Position numbers and translations under genes: made by a program
The notes under the pieces: generated by a model
Seen by the model: the letters and a program-made list of their open reading frames with translations, nothing else
What the model was told of the DNA's origin: nothing
Database searches by the model: none
Source of the DNA: Owenia fusiformis
Taxonomy: Eukaryota; Annelida; Polychaeta; Sabellida; Oweniidae
Reading direction: 5' to 3'
NCBI GenBank assembly: GCA_903813345.2
Contig: CAIIXF020000011.1
Location: forward strand, 14,303,754-14,367,753
Length of the DNA: 64,000 nt
In this document: in pieces, positions 1 through 10,010 of the stretch
How positions within the stretch are numbered: the first letter of the stretch is position 1
Layout of the letters: each line of letters begins with the position of its first letter

Positions 1-391
1 GAATGATTACTCGCCCACCCGTGACCAAATATCAATGAATGATATATCATTGTAAAGAGGAGACACATGGCTTTATGTTGCATTGAATGAAATCAATGCT
101 GTTATGACTGGTTTTGTGCTTTTCCAAGATAACAATATGTTGCGTTTTTTTGATACGCACTGTATTGTGTATTTTATCGTAATTACGTTGTAAAATCACG
201 TACCATCAGGTTTTACAATAGATTTCTCTGTTGCTTTTCAATCGTTTTATCTTTTGATTCGGTCTTTGAACAGCATTCTTGAATTTTACTCTCCAAGTGC
301 ACAATTTGAGCTGCCATTTTTGATGTCAAATACGCATCGCTTTTCAACGATCTGTTTGTTCACCTGTGTTTTAAGGTATGTCGTATTTTGT
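1..391. repeat. Flank upstream of duplication, contains a dispersed repeat
   Basis: No gene is visible. Bases 1-150 match 28387-28540 at clear but imperfect identity (shared landmarks: gaatgattactcgccca, gaggagacacatggctt, tgaatgaaatcaatgctgtt). The second site belongs to a ~230 bp tandem repeat, so this is one member of a local dispersed family. The short reading frames here are not supported by any domain or splice context. Confidence 0.7.
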
Positions 392-783
392 GTATCACAT
401 ACAGGGGCAATTCCTTCTTCGAAACGGGTACACGTTATTCCACCCTTTGTACAGACAAGAGAGCCCGTTGACTTTTGGGGTTCCATCGTACATACGCATG
501 CTGTAAGTATAAGCTTATTGCTTTAAAACTACATATCCCCGAATACGAAAAATGTACATATAAAAACCAATTTAATTTAAAAAGACCTAATACACCGTAC
601 TTAAGATCTTACAATTCTAATTTTAATAAAGGTGTAAAAATTCGTGCAGGGGGCCATTCAACGATCATCGACCAGTGTCAAAATATATTTAAGTTTGGAT
701 ATTTCATCAAGACTAACATACATTTTAATTATCTACAAAAACTGGATGAACATTATTTCAGCTGATATTCCTCTTGAAACGTT

Positions 784-1180
784 TAAACGTCTTAAAAATT
801 AAAGGCAGAATCTGATCTATAGGGGGTGACAAAATTACAAGCAACATGTATAATTGACCTACCAATCTATTCCTTACAATATTAAATGCAATATCTCCCA
901 AAAGATTCACAATATATTATAAATTGGTGAAGTTATTACTGATTCAAAGTTGCTAAATGAGTGAAAAAGGTTTAAATTCTCTCAAATAATAAGAATGGTA
1001 ACCATTCTTATAGAAAAATAATACATTATTGTAAAAATCTTTAGTTTTCCTGGAATTATGTATGCAATTTTGTGATTTTTAGAAAATAGACATGACAAGG
1101 AATGACATGAGCCAAAAATATTCTAAAATTGAAAGAATTTTTTGTTTAGCCTGCTCGCTATCTCTGATTCTCTCTTTAAA
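784..1180. other. Segment present only in duplication copy A
   Basis: Flanking sequence (cctcttgaaacgt on the left, aaaatgggac on the right) matches copy B at about 18468-18510, but the ~380 bp between is absent there. I see no target-site duplication or terminal repeat. A deletion in copy B is as likely as an insertion in copy A. No coding content was seen. Confidence 0.6.
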
Positions 1181-2159
1181 AAAATGGGACTCTCTTTATT
1201 GAAGCTTTGAACTGAATTTACACTTCTTAATGCTGAAACTGATAGTTCATCCATCCATTTTAAGAAAATTGGTATGTCAAAGAAGATGTTAAGCTAAATA
1301 TTGACCTGATTGCTCAGAAAAATAAAAATGTTCGAATTTTCTCTTCAGTCCTTGTTGCCGCTTTAATCCATTAGTCACTATCACGATAACATAACGGCGA
1401 AATAAAAAACTTACTTATTGCAACTAAGAAAACAGCATAAACCTCAAACATCATATACAATTAATGAAGTCAATCATTCAGGAATGCCTTGAAAAATTAT
1501 GAGAATCTTCTATCATCCACTGGTGAAACGAACACGGTTTCTTGGTATTGTATTGTTTCGCTATGATGATATCGTATGGTTTGTTCAGTTGCAAATTGTG
1601 TTTGTATTCCGATGAACAAATGTTCTCGTTGACTGTTCGTTTATTGACAAAGAAGCAGATTGCATTCCGGAATAAACGGTTGTGGTCTGATGAATTGTTT
1701 GACATTTTATGATCATAATTAAATTCCAACGTTGCAAATTATCAAAATTCACCAACATTGGAACGTAGTCTCTCTCACATTGGGGTTTGTCTTGGTACGC
1801 AAGTCCTTCGAGCTTGTCAGGGTCAATTGGGATCAACTGGAAACGAAGACATCATACTGGAAACGAATACATGGTGTCTTCGTTTCAGCATGGCCAAACT
1901 TCGGGTGGAATAATTTAGTAGTTATTTTTGTTTTTTTGATTTGTTACTTCATCCAACAAATTTTAACTTTATATTTGGTAAGTGTGTACTTTTTAAGATC
2001 AACTAATGTGTATCAACAATTTCCGTCAATCGCATCGGTAAAATTTTGCACAAAATCTAATTTGAGATATGTTTGTTTAAGTCTTGTAATTTCTTCGAAA
2101 TTCAAGACTGAGAATGAATTATAATATGAGCAAATTCATGCATGTATTAAGGAAAATAT

Positions 2160-2210
2160 AGCCTGTTGCAGGGGTTCACTTTTTTTGGACCACCCTGTAT
2201 AAATATAATA
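2160..2210 (+). mobile_element. Single terminus of a TA-flanked mariner-type element
   Basis: The sequence ggaccaccctgta reads on the minus strand as TACAGGGTGGTCC followed by an A-run, the form of a mariner-type terminus next to TA. The same end is in copy B at about 19445-19485, so it predates the duplication. I did not find the partner end nearby, so this is a solo or eroded end. Confidence 0.4.
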
Positions 2211-2227
2211 TAGAGGACAATACTAGT

Positions 2228-2352
2228 GGGATGAGTTGTCTTGGGATGAGATGTCTCTGGATGAGTTGTCTTAGGGATGACTTGTCTTGGGATGAGTTGT
2301 CTTAGGGATGACTTGTCTTGGGATGACTTGTCTTGGCATGAGTTGTCTAGAA
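2228..2352 (+). repeat. Short minisatellite, ~15-16 bp unit (copy A)
   Basis: Tandem units of the form gggatgagttgtctt, with variants gatgacttgtctt and gatgagatgtct. Copy B has the same array at about 19513-19646 with a different order of variants, so the array has rearranged since duplication. Confidence 0.85.
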
Positions 2353-2396
2353 ACCCTAGATACCTTACCCAACTAGGCACAACCTGCCACCCGACC

Positions 2397-2870
2397 AACA
2401 TAACTCAGCAATCGCAGCACAACCCATTATAAAATAATCACAACACAATGGGGCACAACCGAATACTAAACTAACACATCACAACAAGCTGAACCAGACA
2501 ATGGTCCACCCCAACACAACCGACTGCACTGTCAAACCAGCTCAACACAATCAAGCACAAATATAATTTTACATGTTTTTATAGGTATTTATTTATTTAT
2601 ATGTATTTTATATAATAAAAGTACAGTACAAGTACAAGTTCTCCTGTTTTATATGAAACAAAATCCAATAAATAAACACAGTCAACAAGACTAAACTCAA
2701 CTCAACCCGTCGTTGATAGAATACAACACAATAAGGCACTTCCTGACACCAACCCATTTTAAAACAACCAGTCTCGACCAAATACTCAATCGATATATAC
2801 AAAATATACAAAACTAACTTTCTCCAACTGGAGACGAACACACAACCCAATCGGGAACAACCCGATACCT
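2397..2870. repeat. CA/AAC-rich low-complexity tract (copy A)
   Basis: Biased composition with recurrent cacaaccc, caacacaa and ccgaata words. The copy B counterpart is at about 19696-20215, which carries an extra ~60 bp near 20095-20155. No gene was seen. Confidence 0.6.
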
Positions 2871-2879
2871 ACTTGAATT

Positions 2880-4002
2880 ACAACCACCCCTCCTTCCCAA
2901 TCATCATACGGCTGTTGATGAATCATGAAGAACATATCCTGGACCACCACCCATGAGTTCGAAACATCTGGGGCCCCAACTGTGACTTACACGGTTAAGG
3001 GAGAAAATCCATTAGGATCGGGGTCTGGCCTTTATTATAGCGTTCGCCTATTTAATGTCTCTAATCATGCATGAATTAATGTACCCGTGATCAATTAAGC
3101 GATTTGTGTTCTAAAGTGCTAAAAAATATAAAAAAGTGTTTAAAATATGAGATTAAATTGCAGGCCCATACCCTCCCTCCCGGCTAGAAATCTTTTCAAA
3201 ATCATGCAATTTTCACCATTCTGAGCATTTTTTGCACATTTTTCTAGCCAAAACTGTCAAAGAGCACTGTATCGATGGAGGAAGCCACTCCGTCTTAGTT
3301 AAGCGATATGTCTTAAGTCAGTTGACTTTCATTCCTGCTACATATTAGAGAATAAGTTGATTATATATATTATTTGTAGTTGCGACATCTTTTAAAGGGT
3401 AAAATATTTAAAATCTGGGATGGAAAAGGAAAGACAAAAATGCTTCACGTATACACTGGTTTGACAGTATATGTCGAAGAAATTGATATTTTCTCGCTTA
3501 TAAACCCATGGGTGGTAAACGGAAAGTTATTCTAAAGCGAAGTCGTGATGAAAATGCAACTGAAGCTTAGTTTAGTTTAAAACTCGTGTTTTGTTATCAA
3601 AAAGAAATCTATACATCTTATCTATAAATCCAATCTGCCAAGTGTGTCTCAACCAATCAACTTAGAGTATTTCAGTGCATCAAGGTCGGGCTCCACCCTC
3701 GTGCATATGTACACTCATGCTTCTAAATTACAACAATAAAGAATGAAATGGGATTTTTTTCTACGCCTGAAATATCGTTTGGAAGTGCCAATACAGTGCA
3801 ATCGCAATCTTTACTTTCATGAAATAATATATATAATTTATTACAGGTTAATATGATGATGGTACATATATACCAGTATTTACACAATCAATCTAAAAGT
3901 TATATTTATGACACTATCGTTTTCCTCAAAATAAGCCAAACTTCAAAGTAAATATTATTTGGTGAGACAGTGTACAATTCTACAAGGTATACCTACTTAA
4001 TG
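2880..4002. other. Non-coding stretch 3' of Toll-like receptor A
   Basis: No gene seen. It contains a CAGGCCCRTA-type dispersed repeat at about 3161-3300, also present in copy B at ~20527 and at ~39203. Bases 3370-3550 have an older, diverged match at 29215-29350. Confidence 0.5.
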
Positions 4003-4008
4003 TTTATT
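4003..4008 (-). promoter_or_regulatory. Candidate poly(A) signal for Toll-like receptor A
   Basis: TTTATT on the plus strand reads AATAAA on the minus strand, about 335 bp past the stop codon at 4340-4342. Copy B has the equivalent hexamer at 21378-21383, about 1.03 kb past its stop because of the copy B-specific block. Other AATAAA hexamers lie further downstream (for example ~3836), so this assignment is weak. Confidence 0.3.
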
Positions 4009-4339
4009 ACAACGTGACTATTATTTGAAGATGATTTAGAGGTATTATGAGAGATACTAGTGAATGATTGTTTTATGATAAATGAGTACATATGTCTTAA
4101 TCCAAAATTCTGATATTCCTATCCATTAGTATCTGAATTGTCTGTACTTAATTATCCAAACAAGCCATTCCAAATATTCAGGTGATGGCAGAGCCAGTTA
4201 AGTGGTTGGGAGATCACTATTGTGTATTTTAATGTCATCTGCAGAATCACATTTATGAAGAAATGATAATCTAAAATCGTTACATATAATATGTTTGCCT
4301 CTGCTTACAAATATTGTTAAATTGTTATACAGTATAGGA

Positions 4340-6910
4340 TTACAGCAATGGCTGTATGTCATCATCAATGTGCACTTCAGCATCAACAGTCATCAATATG
4401 CTGTTGTCATTATGATGCACTACAACATCATCATGCAATACACCATCATAATGAAATGCATTAACATCTCTAGGCTCAATATCCAATTGGATTAGCTCAG
4501 CTCCAGGATACCCCTCATCCTGATTTTCAATCATATTGTTTTGTGTGGAATCAGTGTGATCAGTACCATCGTCATCATCAGTGCCATTTTCTACATCACC
4601 AAAATCTAGGGCCTCTTTTAATCTCAACCAGAATGCTGGGTTTTGTGAAGAATCTTTCGGCCATTGAAGAAAGGTCTTCTGACCTAGGTAGCTTTTCAAA
4701 CTGGAAGATATTTTATCCTTGTTTAAATCCTTGAGATCATGCAGCAGAATCATCACCATGGTATCGTAGGTAGCATCGAGACGCTTATTCCGCGACAGTT
4801 CAAACTCAAAATTACACCATCTGCTTTCTAAGTAATTGTTCGACATTAGTATGATTACTTTGCGGCTAGCTTCAATGAAGTGTATGATATTTGTATTAAT
4901 TAGTTCACCAGGAATGAAGTCCCGTTGATGAATGACCAAACAGAGTCCAAATTCCTCCTCTATCTTTTCCTGTATTTTAACGATGATTGAAATATCATCA
5001 TTGCTACTGTACGATAAGAACCCATGGTAGTTGAATGTCCTGTAGTCGTCAGGCTGCTTCCTGGTCTGAAGGGTTCGTCTCACCATTTGTCTTGTCATCA
5101 GCCAGAGATATTCCAAGCGATGTCGTTTAGCATAGATAACCAAAGATAAGATTCCCACAAGTATCATTACACCTATGGAAGATGAAATTGACACTATAAC
5201 TGTCATCTTGCACATTAAAGCTGTTTCTTTAATGGATAATGTATGTAGAAGATGATACTCAGTATTCCTGAGGCAACGGTATGATTCAAAGTTATAGAAC
5301 TTTACTCTGGTTGTTTTCATCCATTCGATGAACTGTTGTTGACCACAGCCACAGAGCAATGGATTGAAGCTCAAGTCTACTACAAGTTTTGTTTGATTCT
5401 CTTTGGCCTTTTTAGCAGTATGATCCAATTGTGACATCATCAATTTTGGAAGCTGGCTTATGCGATTTGATGATAAGTTCAACAGTTTTAAATTCCAATT
5501 ATTATGGAGATCAATGTCCAAAGAAACAATCCCATTATTGCTTAGGTTGATGTATCGCACATTGTCCATGTCAATAAACGTATTCACACGTGGATCAGCA
5601 TAATTTGTATTTTCTAAATCAATAGATTTTATTGTTGAGCAATTCTGGAATGCTGATACGGTGTCATTTAGTTGAGTGTACATGGGTCGGAAGTCAACAT
5701 TTCCCAGTAGGAGAGTTTGGAGTTTCGGAAAGTTTTTACAGTTGAGTGCATTCGGATCTGTGAAAATTATTTTTGAGTTCTGAAAGTTCACGTATGTGAG
5801 GTTATATAAGCCCAATAGTGAGGCACCTAACCCGGCAACGATTGTGTTTGACATGTCTAAAACCTTAAGGTGGTTTGGGGTACTCATGCATATATCATCG
5901 TCCCAAAAGTAGAATTCCTTAGTGAGAGCTATATTGTCAGCGTATATTTCTTCAAGATTTGCGGGAAATATTTGCATGTTATAATTACTCCGTCGGTGTA
6001 TTGGATGGCTGACCTTAATTGGCAAATATGCATTGCCGCCCATATCCACAACTTTCAAGTTATACATTATTAAGAAATTGACCAGAAAGAATATATTCCC
6101 ATCCTGCCAAAAACTTACTTTAATGTAGTTTGCTCGGACAGAGATGTATTTTACTGAATTTAAAAGTACACCAAAGCCATGTTCTATTGAACTTATGTGG
6201 TTGCCATCAAGTTTCAAAACCTTCACATTCAATTTTTTAAAGACAGCCATTTTTGCCCTTTTCAGCGTGTAACTTTGAATCTGTGCATTTTTTACATCAA
6301 CGTCATTAGTATATGATAAGTCCAAGTAATCAGTTGTACAGTTCCTACATGCTTTTGTCATTGCTCTAAGTCTGTCCACGATTCTGTCCAAACTCATCAT
6401 GTTGTTTCCTCTCATATCAAGATATTTAAGAGCTTTCAAGTCACACAGTGTCTTGTTGTCCATATCTTTTAAGGAGGGAGACTTTTGGAAGTAATTATAA
6501 ACGATAACGCCAGATTGACTGATCTTGAAATATTCCAATTTCCATAGTCCTCCAAGTGATCCTTGGACGATTGATTCAATGCGATTCCTACTGATATCTA
6601 AATACCTCAGACTGGCGTACCGTTTGAAGGTGTTGTTCTGAATGTCCAGAACACTTGGTATATCCGTAAGCTGTAGGTACTGGAGTGTAATCGGGAATGT
6701 CTGTAGAACAGTGCTGACATTTAGGCTGGTGCAGATATACCTCATGTCACTACAGGTAGAACATCCTTGCGGACATGTATGGTTTGTCTCGGTTGTAAAG
6801 TTAATGTATGGTTCATCTGGGTATTGATAACTTGCTGAAACTGCTTTCATCCTAGAGAGGGTAATATACATCATCGCCATCCAGAACATTATCATTGCCG
6901 AAGAGGCCAT
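4340..6910 (-). CDS. Toll-like receptor, intact single exon (copy A)
   Basis: Encodes an 856-residue type I membrane receptor for innate recognition, expected to signal through TIR adaptors such as MyD88. Seen: a hydrophobic signal peptide (about 1-27); a Cys-rich cap (HTCPQGC, about 44-60); roughly 15 leucine-rich repeats between 75 and 512 (examples LRYLDISRNRI, VRYINLSNNGI, LKLLNLSSNRI); one LRR C-terminal cap starting CGCGQQQFIEW (520-567); a membrane helix (569-595); and a TIR domain (about 628-768) with box 1 FLSYSSND, BB-loop RDFIPG including the proline, and box 3 region PAFWLRL. An unusual acidic, His/Asp-rich ~85-residue tail follows. There is one terminal LRR cap only, as in vertebrate-type Toll receptors. 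The ATG is followed directly by the signal peptide, and the frame is unbroken without introns. Nearly identical to the gene at 22410-24977. The ligand is unknown. Confidence 0.95.
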   Translation of the reverse strand: MASSAMIMFWMAMMYITLSRMKAVSASYQYPDEPYINFTTETNHTCPQGCSTCSDMRYICTSLNVSTVLQTFPITLQYLQLTDIPSVLDIQNNTFKRYASLRYLDISRNRIESIVQGSLGGLWKLEYFKISQSGVIVYNYFQKSPSLKDMDNKTLCDLKALKYLDMRGNNMMSLDRIVDRLRAMTKACRNCTTDYLDLSYTNDVDVKNAQIQSYTLKRAKMAVFKKLNVKVLKLDGNHISSIEHGFGVLLNSVKYISVRANYIKVSFWQDGNIFFLVNFLIMYNLKVVDMGGNAYLPIKVSHPIHRRSNYNMQIFPANLEEIYADNIALTKEFYFWDDDICMSTPNHLKVLDMSNTIVAGLGASLLGLYNLTYVNFQNSKIIFTDPNALNCKNFPKLQTLLLGNVDFRPMYTQLNDTVSAFQNCSTIKSIDLENTNYADPRVNTFIDMDNVRYINLSNNGIVSLDIDLHNNWNLKLLNLSSNRISQLPKLMMSQLDHTAKKAKENQTKLVVDLSFNPLLCGCGQQQFIEWMKTTRVKFYNFESYRCLRNTEYHLLHTLSIKETALMCKMTVIVSISSSIGVMILVGILSLVIYAKRHRLEYLWLMTRQMVRRTLQTRKQPDDYRTFNYHGFLSYSSNDDISIIVKIQEKIEEEFGLCLVIHQRDFIPGELINTNIIHFIEASRKVIILMSNNYLESRWCNFEFELSRNKRLDATYDTMVMILLHDLKDLNKDKISSSLKSYLGQKTFLQWPKDSSQNPAFWLRLKEALDFGDVENGTDDDDGTDHTDSTQNNMIENQDEGYPGAELIQLDIEPRDVNAFHYDGVLHDDVVVHHNDNSILMTVDAEVHIDDDIQPLL

Positions 6911-7678
6911 TTTTCTTTGTAAATAAAAGTTACTTAGTTCGTTAATTCAATATACTGCTTATCAGACAACCACGTCAATTTATACTTTCTAATTTTATTT
7001 AGTATTGAGGAAATAGTATGTATATATCTTATCATGTTACCAAACAGAGTCCACATAGGTTGGTCTATTTTGATTTATAAATCAGGGCAAATTACAGTAA
7101 CCTAGACATATTAGTCATGCTACTTTCGCTCCCGCTTTCGCTTAACATCACCGCCAAAAATAAATATTGTCGCCATATTATGCTGAGTGACAGTCATGTG
7201 TGCGGGTGCTTCAAGAAATATCATCATCCTTTCCCGATCACAAGTACAAGGAGAGTACAAGGTGATATTCCACTTGCGCTATTCTACAAGTAACAATAAT
7301 AGAGGGGATAAAACATTCAAAATGTGAAGTTATGATTTATGCTTATTTCTAAGCACGTGCGTGACAATAACACAATAATAGAATAACTATTAAAGAAAAG
7401 GTGATATCCCCAGACCCCAGTCTAGTATGCTCTGCAATTTATAAATAACAGTAGGCATATTTACTATATTTTCAAATTCATAATTAACCTACATGTTTCA
7501 AAATTATTTCAATTTTACTAATTGACAAAAACAGTACAGAACACCCGATTTCAACATTAAAATTAGTTACATGAAGGCAATAAAAATGACATGTGGTAGA
7601 ACTTCCTCTTTGAACCATGAATTTGTATGCTACTTTATTTACTATTCACTTTTTAACTAGGTGATTTATGTAAAATAT
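6911..7678. other. 5' flank of Toll-like receptor A
   Basis: The upstream region is conserved with copy B (24978-26806, which is interrupted by the mariner element). It presumably includes the promoter, but I cannot identify a TATA box or a specific factor site with confidence. No other gene seen. Confidence 0.5.
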
Positions 7679-8190
7679 CACAGCAAAAAATGTGAATCAA
7701 ACCACTGAATCCTGGAGTCAGGATTCATACAGGATTCATATGCACATATGAATCCTGTATGAATCCTGCCTCCAGGATTCATACAGGATTCGCTGTTTAA
7801 ATAGTTTACAAATGAATCCTGCCTTCAGGAATCATACAGGATTCATATGCAATATAGTTTACAAATGAATCCAGCCTTCAGGATTCGTACAGGATTCATA
7901 TAGAAGGTAGTTTGCAAATGAATCCTGCCTTCAGGAATCATACAGGATTCATATGCAATATAGTTTACAAATGAATCCAGCCTTCAGGATTCGTACAGGA
8001 TTCATATAGAAGGTAGTTTGCAAATGAATCCTGCCTTCAGGAATCATACAGGATTCATATGCAATATAGTTTACAAATGAATCCAGCCTCCAGGAATCAT
8101 ACAGGATTCATATGCAATATAGTTTACAAATGAATCCTGCCTTCCTGAAGGCAGGATTCATTTGCAAACTACCTTCTATATGAATCCTTA
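7679..8190 (+). repeat. Outer left arm of foldback element with 53 bp tandem units
   Basis: After the terminus come tandem ~53 bp units that alternate between two variants: one with gaatcctgccttcaggaatc and gcaatatagtttac, the other with gaatccagccttcaggattc and agaaggtagtttgc. This gives a 106 bp higher-order repeat. Every unit contains GAATCCTG-type words in both orientations. The array reverses orientation near 8147 (gccttcctgaaggc). Confidence 0.92.
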
Positions 8191-9479
8191 CATCGTACGT
8201 ATCTGGATTTCGTTCATAATTGATTAATCTGTTAATGCGTTCCTCTAAGTAAATGAAACAATCATCACATCGTGTTTATAAGTGTAATTCAAGGGCGTAT
8301 AATCTAACATGTCTAATGCTACTCATTTCATGGTATTACTTTCCGATCATTTGATAAAATAGAATACAATCAACATGTGGAAATCACGGATGACGGGAAA
8401 AACAATATTGTATAAATAGAATATATTTTAATAAGAGATTCGTAATGTAAGAGATTCGATATTTAACAGATATTTAGAATGAATTGCGACATTATATTCC
8501 AAATTCATGAATAAACTGTACGTATCTGGATTTCGTTCATAATTGTTTAATGGTTCCTCATAGATAGTAATAAAGTCATCACATCGTGTTCATTAGTGTT
8601 AATTCGAGGTTGGATAATGTTTTTATAATATGATGTTATAATTTTACATTTTATTTGTGTGTCTGAGTGAGGCTAAATTGAAAGTAAAACCTGTATAATC
8701 AGACGGGCAAATCACGATGAGGACAAATAATTATTTAAATTAGTAAGATAAGTCTGTACATGTAGATTGTTCGTTGAAGTTGGACCGTCGGTGACTTTTA
8801 TTCCTAGATTTCGTATCCCTCTCAAACAAATAAGTCAAAGCCAAATATAGTTGAACTGTTTTTGGGATTATTATTCATTTGTTGTAATACAGATTGACTT
8901 ATAGACTGATATTGTAATGGGTTGTGCTTGGGATTCACAGAATTATTCTATGATAGTCTCAGGATATATTGAAATGCGGATGTTTACATTAAAGATCTTG
9001 CTTTCAAACAAAAATATTGAAGTACTAAGATCGGATATTAGCGTACCCCAGTGGAAAAGAATCAAAAGATATTCCAATTTAACGCACTGCACAATAATTT
9101 GTCATTTTGGAAATTCGTCAATATGACCTTACCATTTTGATCTTAATAATTTAAAATTTAAACAAGCGCTACCCCCCCCCCCCAGAACTAGCCTTCCCGG
9201 TAAAGCCAATACGACAGATATCTAAGGAAAGTTTCATTTTTATTCTTGATTTCTCTGACTCGGAATAGTTGAAATGATAAACATAAATTGCAATTATTAT
9301 TACTTTGCTCTTTCATTTTGCTCAGTCATGATCAACGCCTTCCTTAAATTTTCTGTCAGATCATCGATCCCAGACTTCAGCAAATATTCCAATCATATTT
9401 TGCGTTTTATCGTCTTTCCCAAAAGCTATACGAATATGGTACTACAACTACTTAATGACAGTGGTTTATCGTTATTTTT
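8191..9479. other. Left interior of foldback element, non-coding
   Basis: Contains an imperfect direct repeat (cgtacgtatctggatttcg at about 8195 and again at about 8518, with ~95 bp of similarity each). A poly-C run lies at about 9172-9183. The short reading frames here show no recognisable domain. Confidence 0.5.
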
Positions 9480-10010
9480 GCAAATATGGATGTTTACACT
9501 GCTTGAATCTTATTCTAGGAAGTTTTATAGAGACGGGACTTCCTTTTCACAATGCAATTATATCTGTTTTGTAGGTTCCCGTGGGTAAGATACACACAAG
9601 AACAATACGGCCCATCCAAAAGGGACAGATCCGTCAGTGGCGTTCTTCAAATTATAGCCCGTGGAGATATAGTTTATGAATCTTGCCTCAAGTGACGTGT
9701 TAAATCCCATATTGGGTTTGAGAAAGGGCCCGTATACACAGCCCGATACACAGTTGCTCGATACAAGTGCAAACTATAAAATAACCATAATATAACAATT
9801 ATAGATAAATGTTTGGCATGCATTGTTTCTGTTTAATTGTTAAATTATTTGATAACTTATAATAAGCAGATAAGTTGCTTTTCAGGTATTAAGCGGCGAT
9901 TAAGGACTGAAAACCAGCGTCACACATTTCTTCGGATATTCCTCCATAAGCAGATATACCTGTTTGCATGTTTTAATTTTGATTTGATTTGATTGTTTGA
10001 ATTAGATAAA
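9480..10010 (+). repeat. Inner left arm of foldback element
   Basis: Reverse-complement similarity to 15630-16400. Shared landmarks include agacgggacttcc (rc near 16345), ggcatgcattgtttctg (rc near 15930), aacatgcaaac (read on the rc strand, near 15745) and a TTTGATTTG-rich tract. Distances to the two element ends are close to symmetric (about 2.0 kb against 1.9 kb at the central landmark), as expected for one long degenerate inverted repeat. Confidence 0.75.

Larger units (their letters stand above)
392..7678 (+). repeat. Segmental duplication copy A, main part
   Basis: Direct tandem copy of 18094-26806. Homology starts at gtatcacatacagggg (392), matching 18094, and runs through the Toll-like receptor gene to the TAT at 7676-7678, matching 26804-26806. 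Its last ~107 bp lie at 17987-18093, separated by the 10.3 kb foldback element. Copy A has about 380 bp near 784-1180 that copy B lacks. Copy B has ~770 bp at 21402-22168 where copy A has ~130 bp. Confidence 0.93.

Noticed and set aside
1585-2124. Short frames conserved between copies A and B (also 18876-19389)
   Set aside because: Similarity follows from the DNA duplication. The frames change start, stop and phase between copies and show no domain, so they are not supported as genes.
6642-6827. Plus-strand frames over the Toll-like receptor genes
   Set aside because: Antisense shadows of a long, domain-bearing minus-strand gene; not kept consistently between the two copies.
7679-8190. CRISPR-like regular repeats
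   Set aside because: Units are contiguous with no unique spacers, alternate in two variants and belong to transposon arms in an animal genome.
9274-9588. 104-residue frame in the foldback element
   Set aside because: No recognisable domain, and part of it lies in the inverted arm whose other copy does not preserve the frame.
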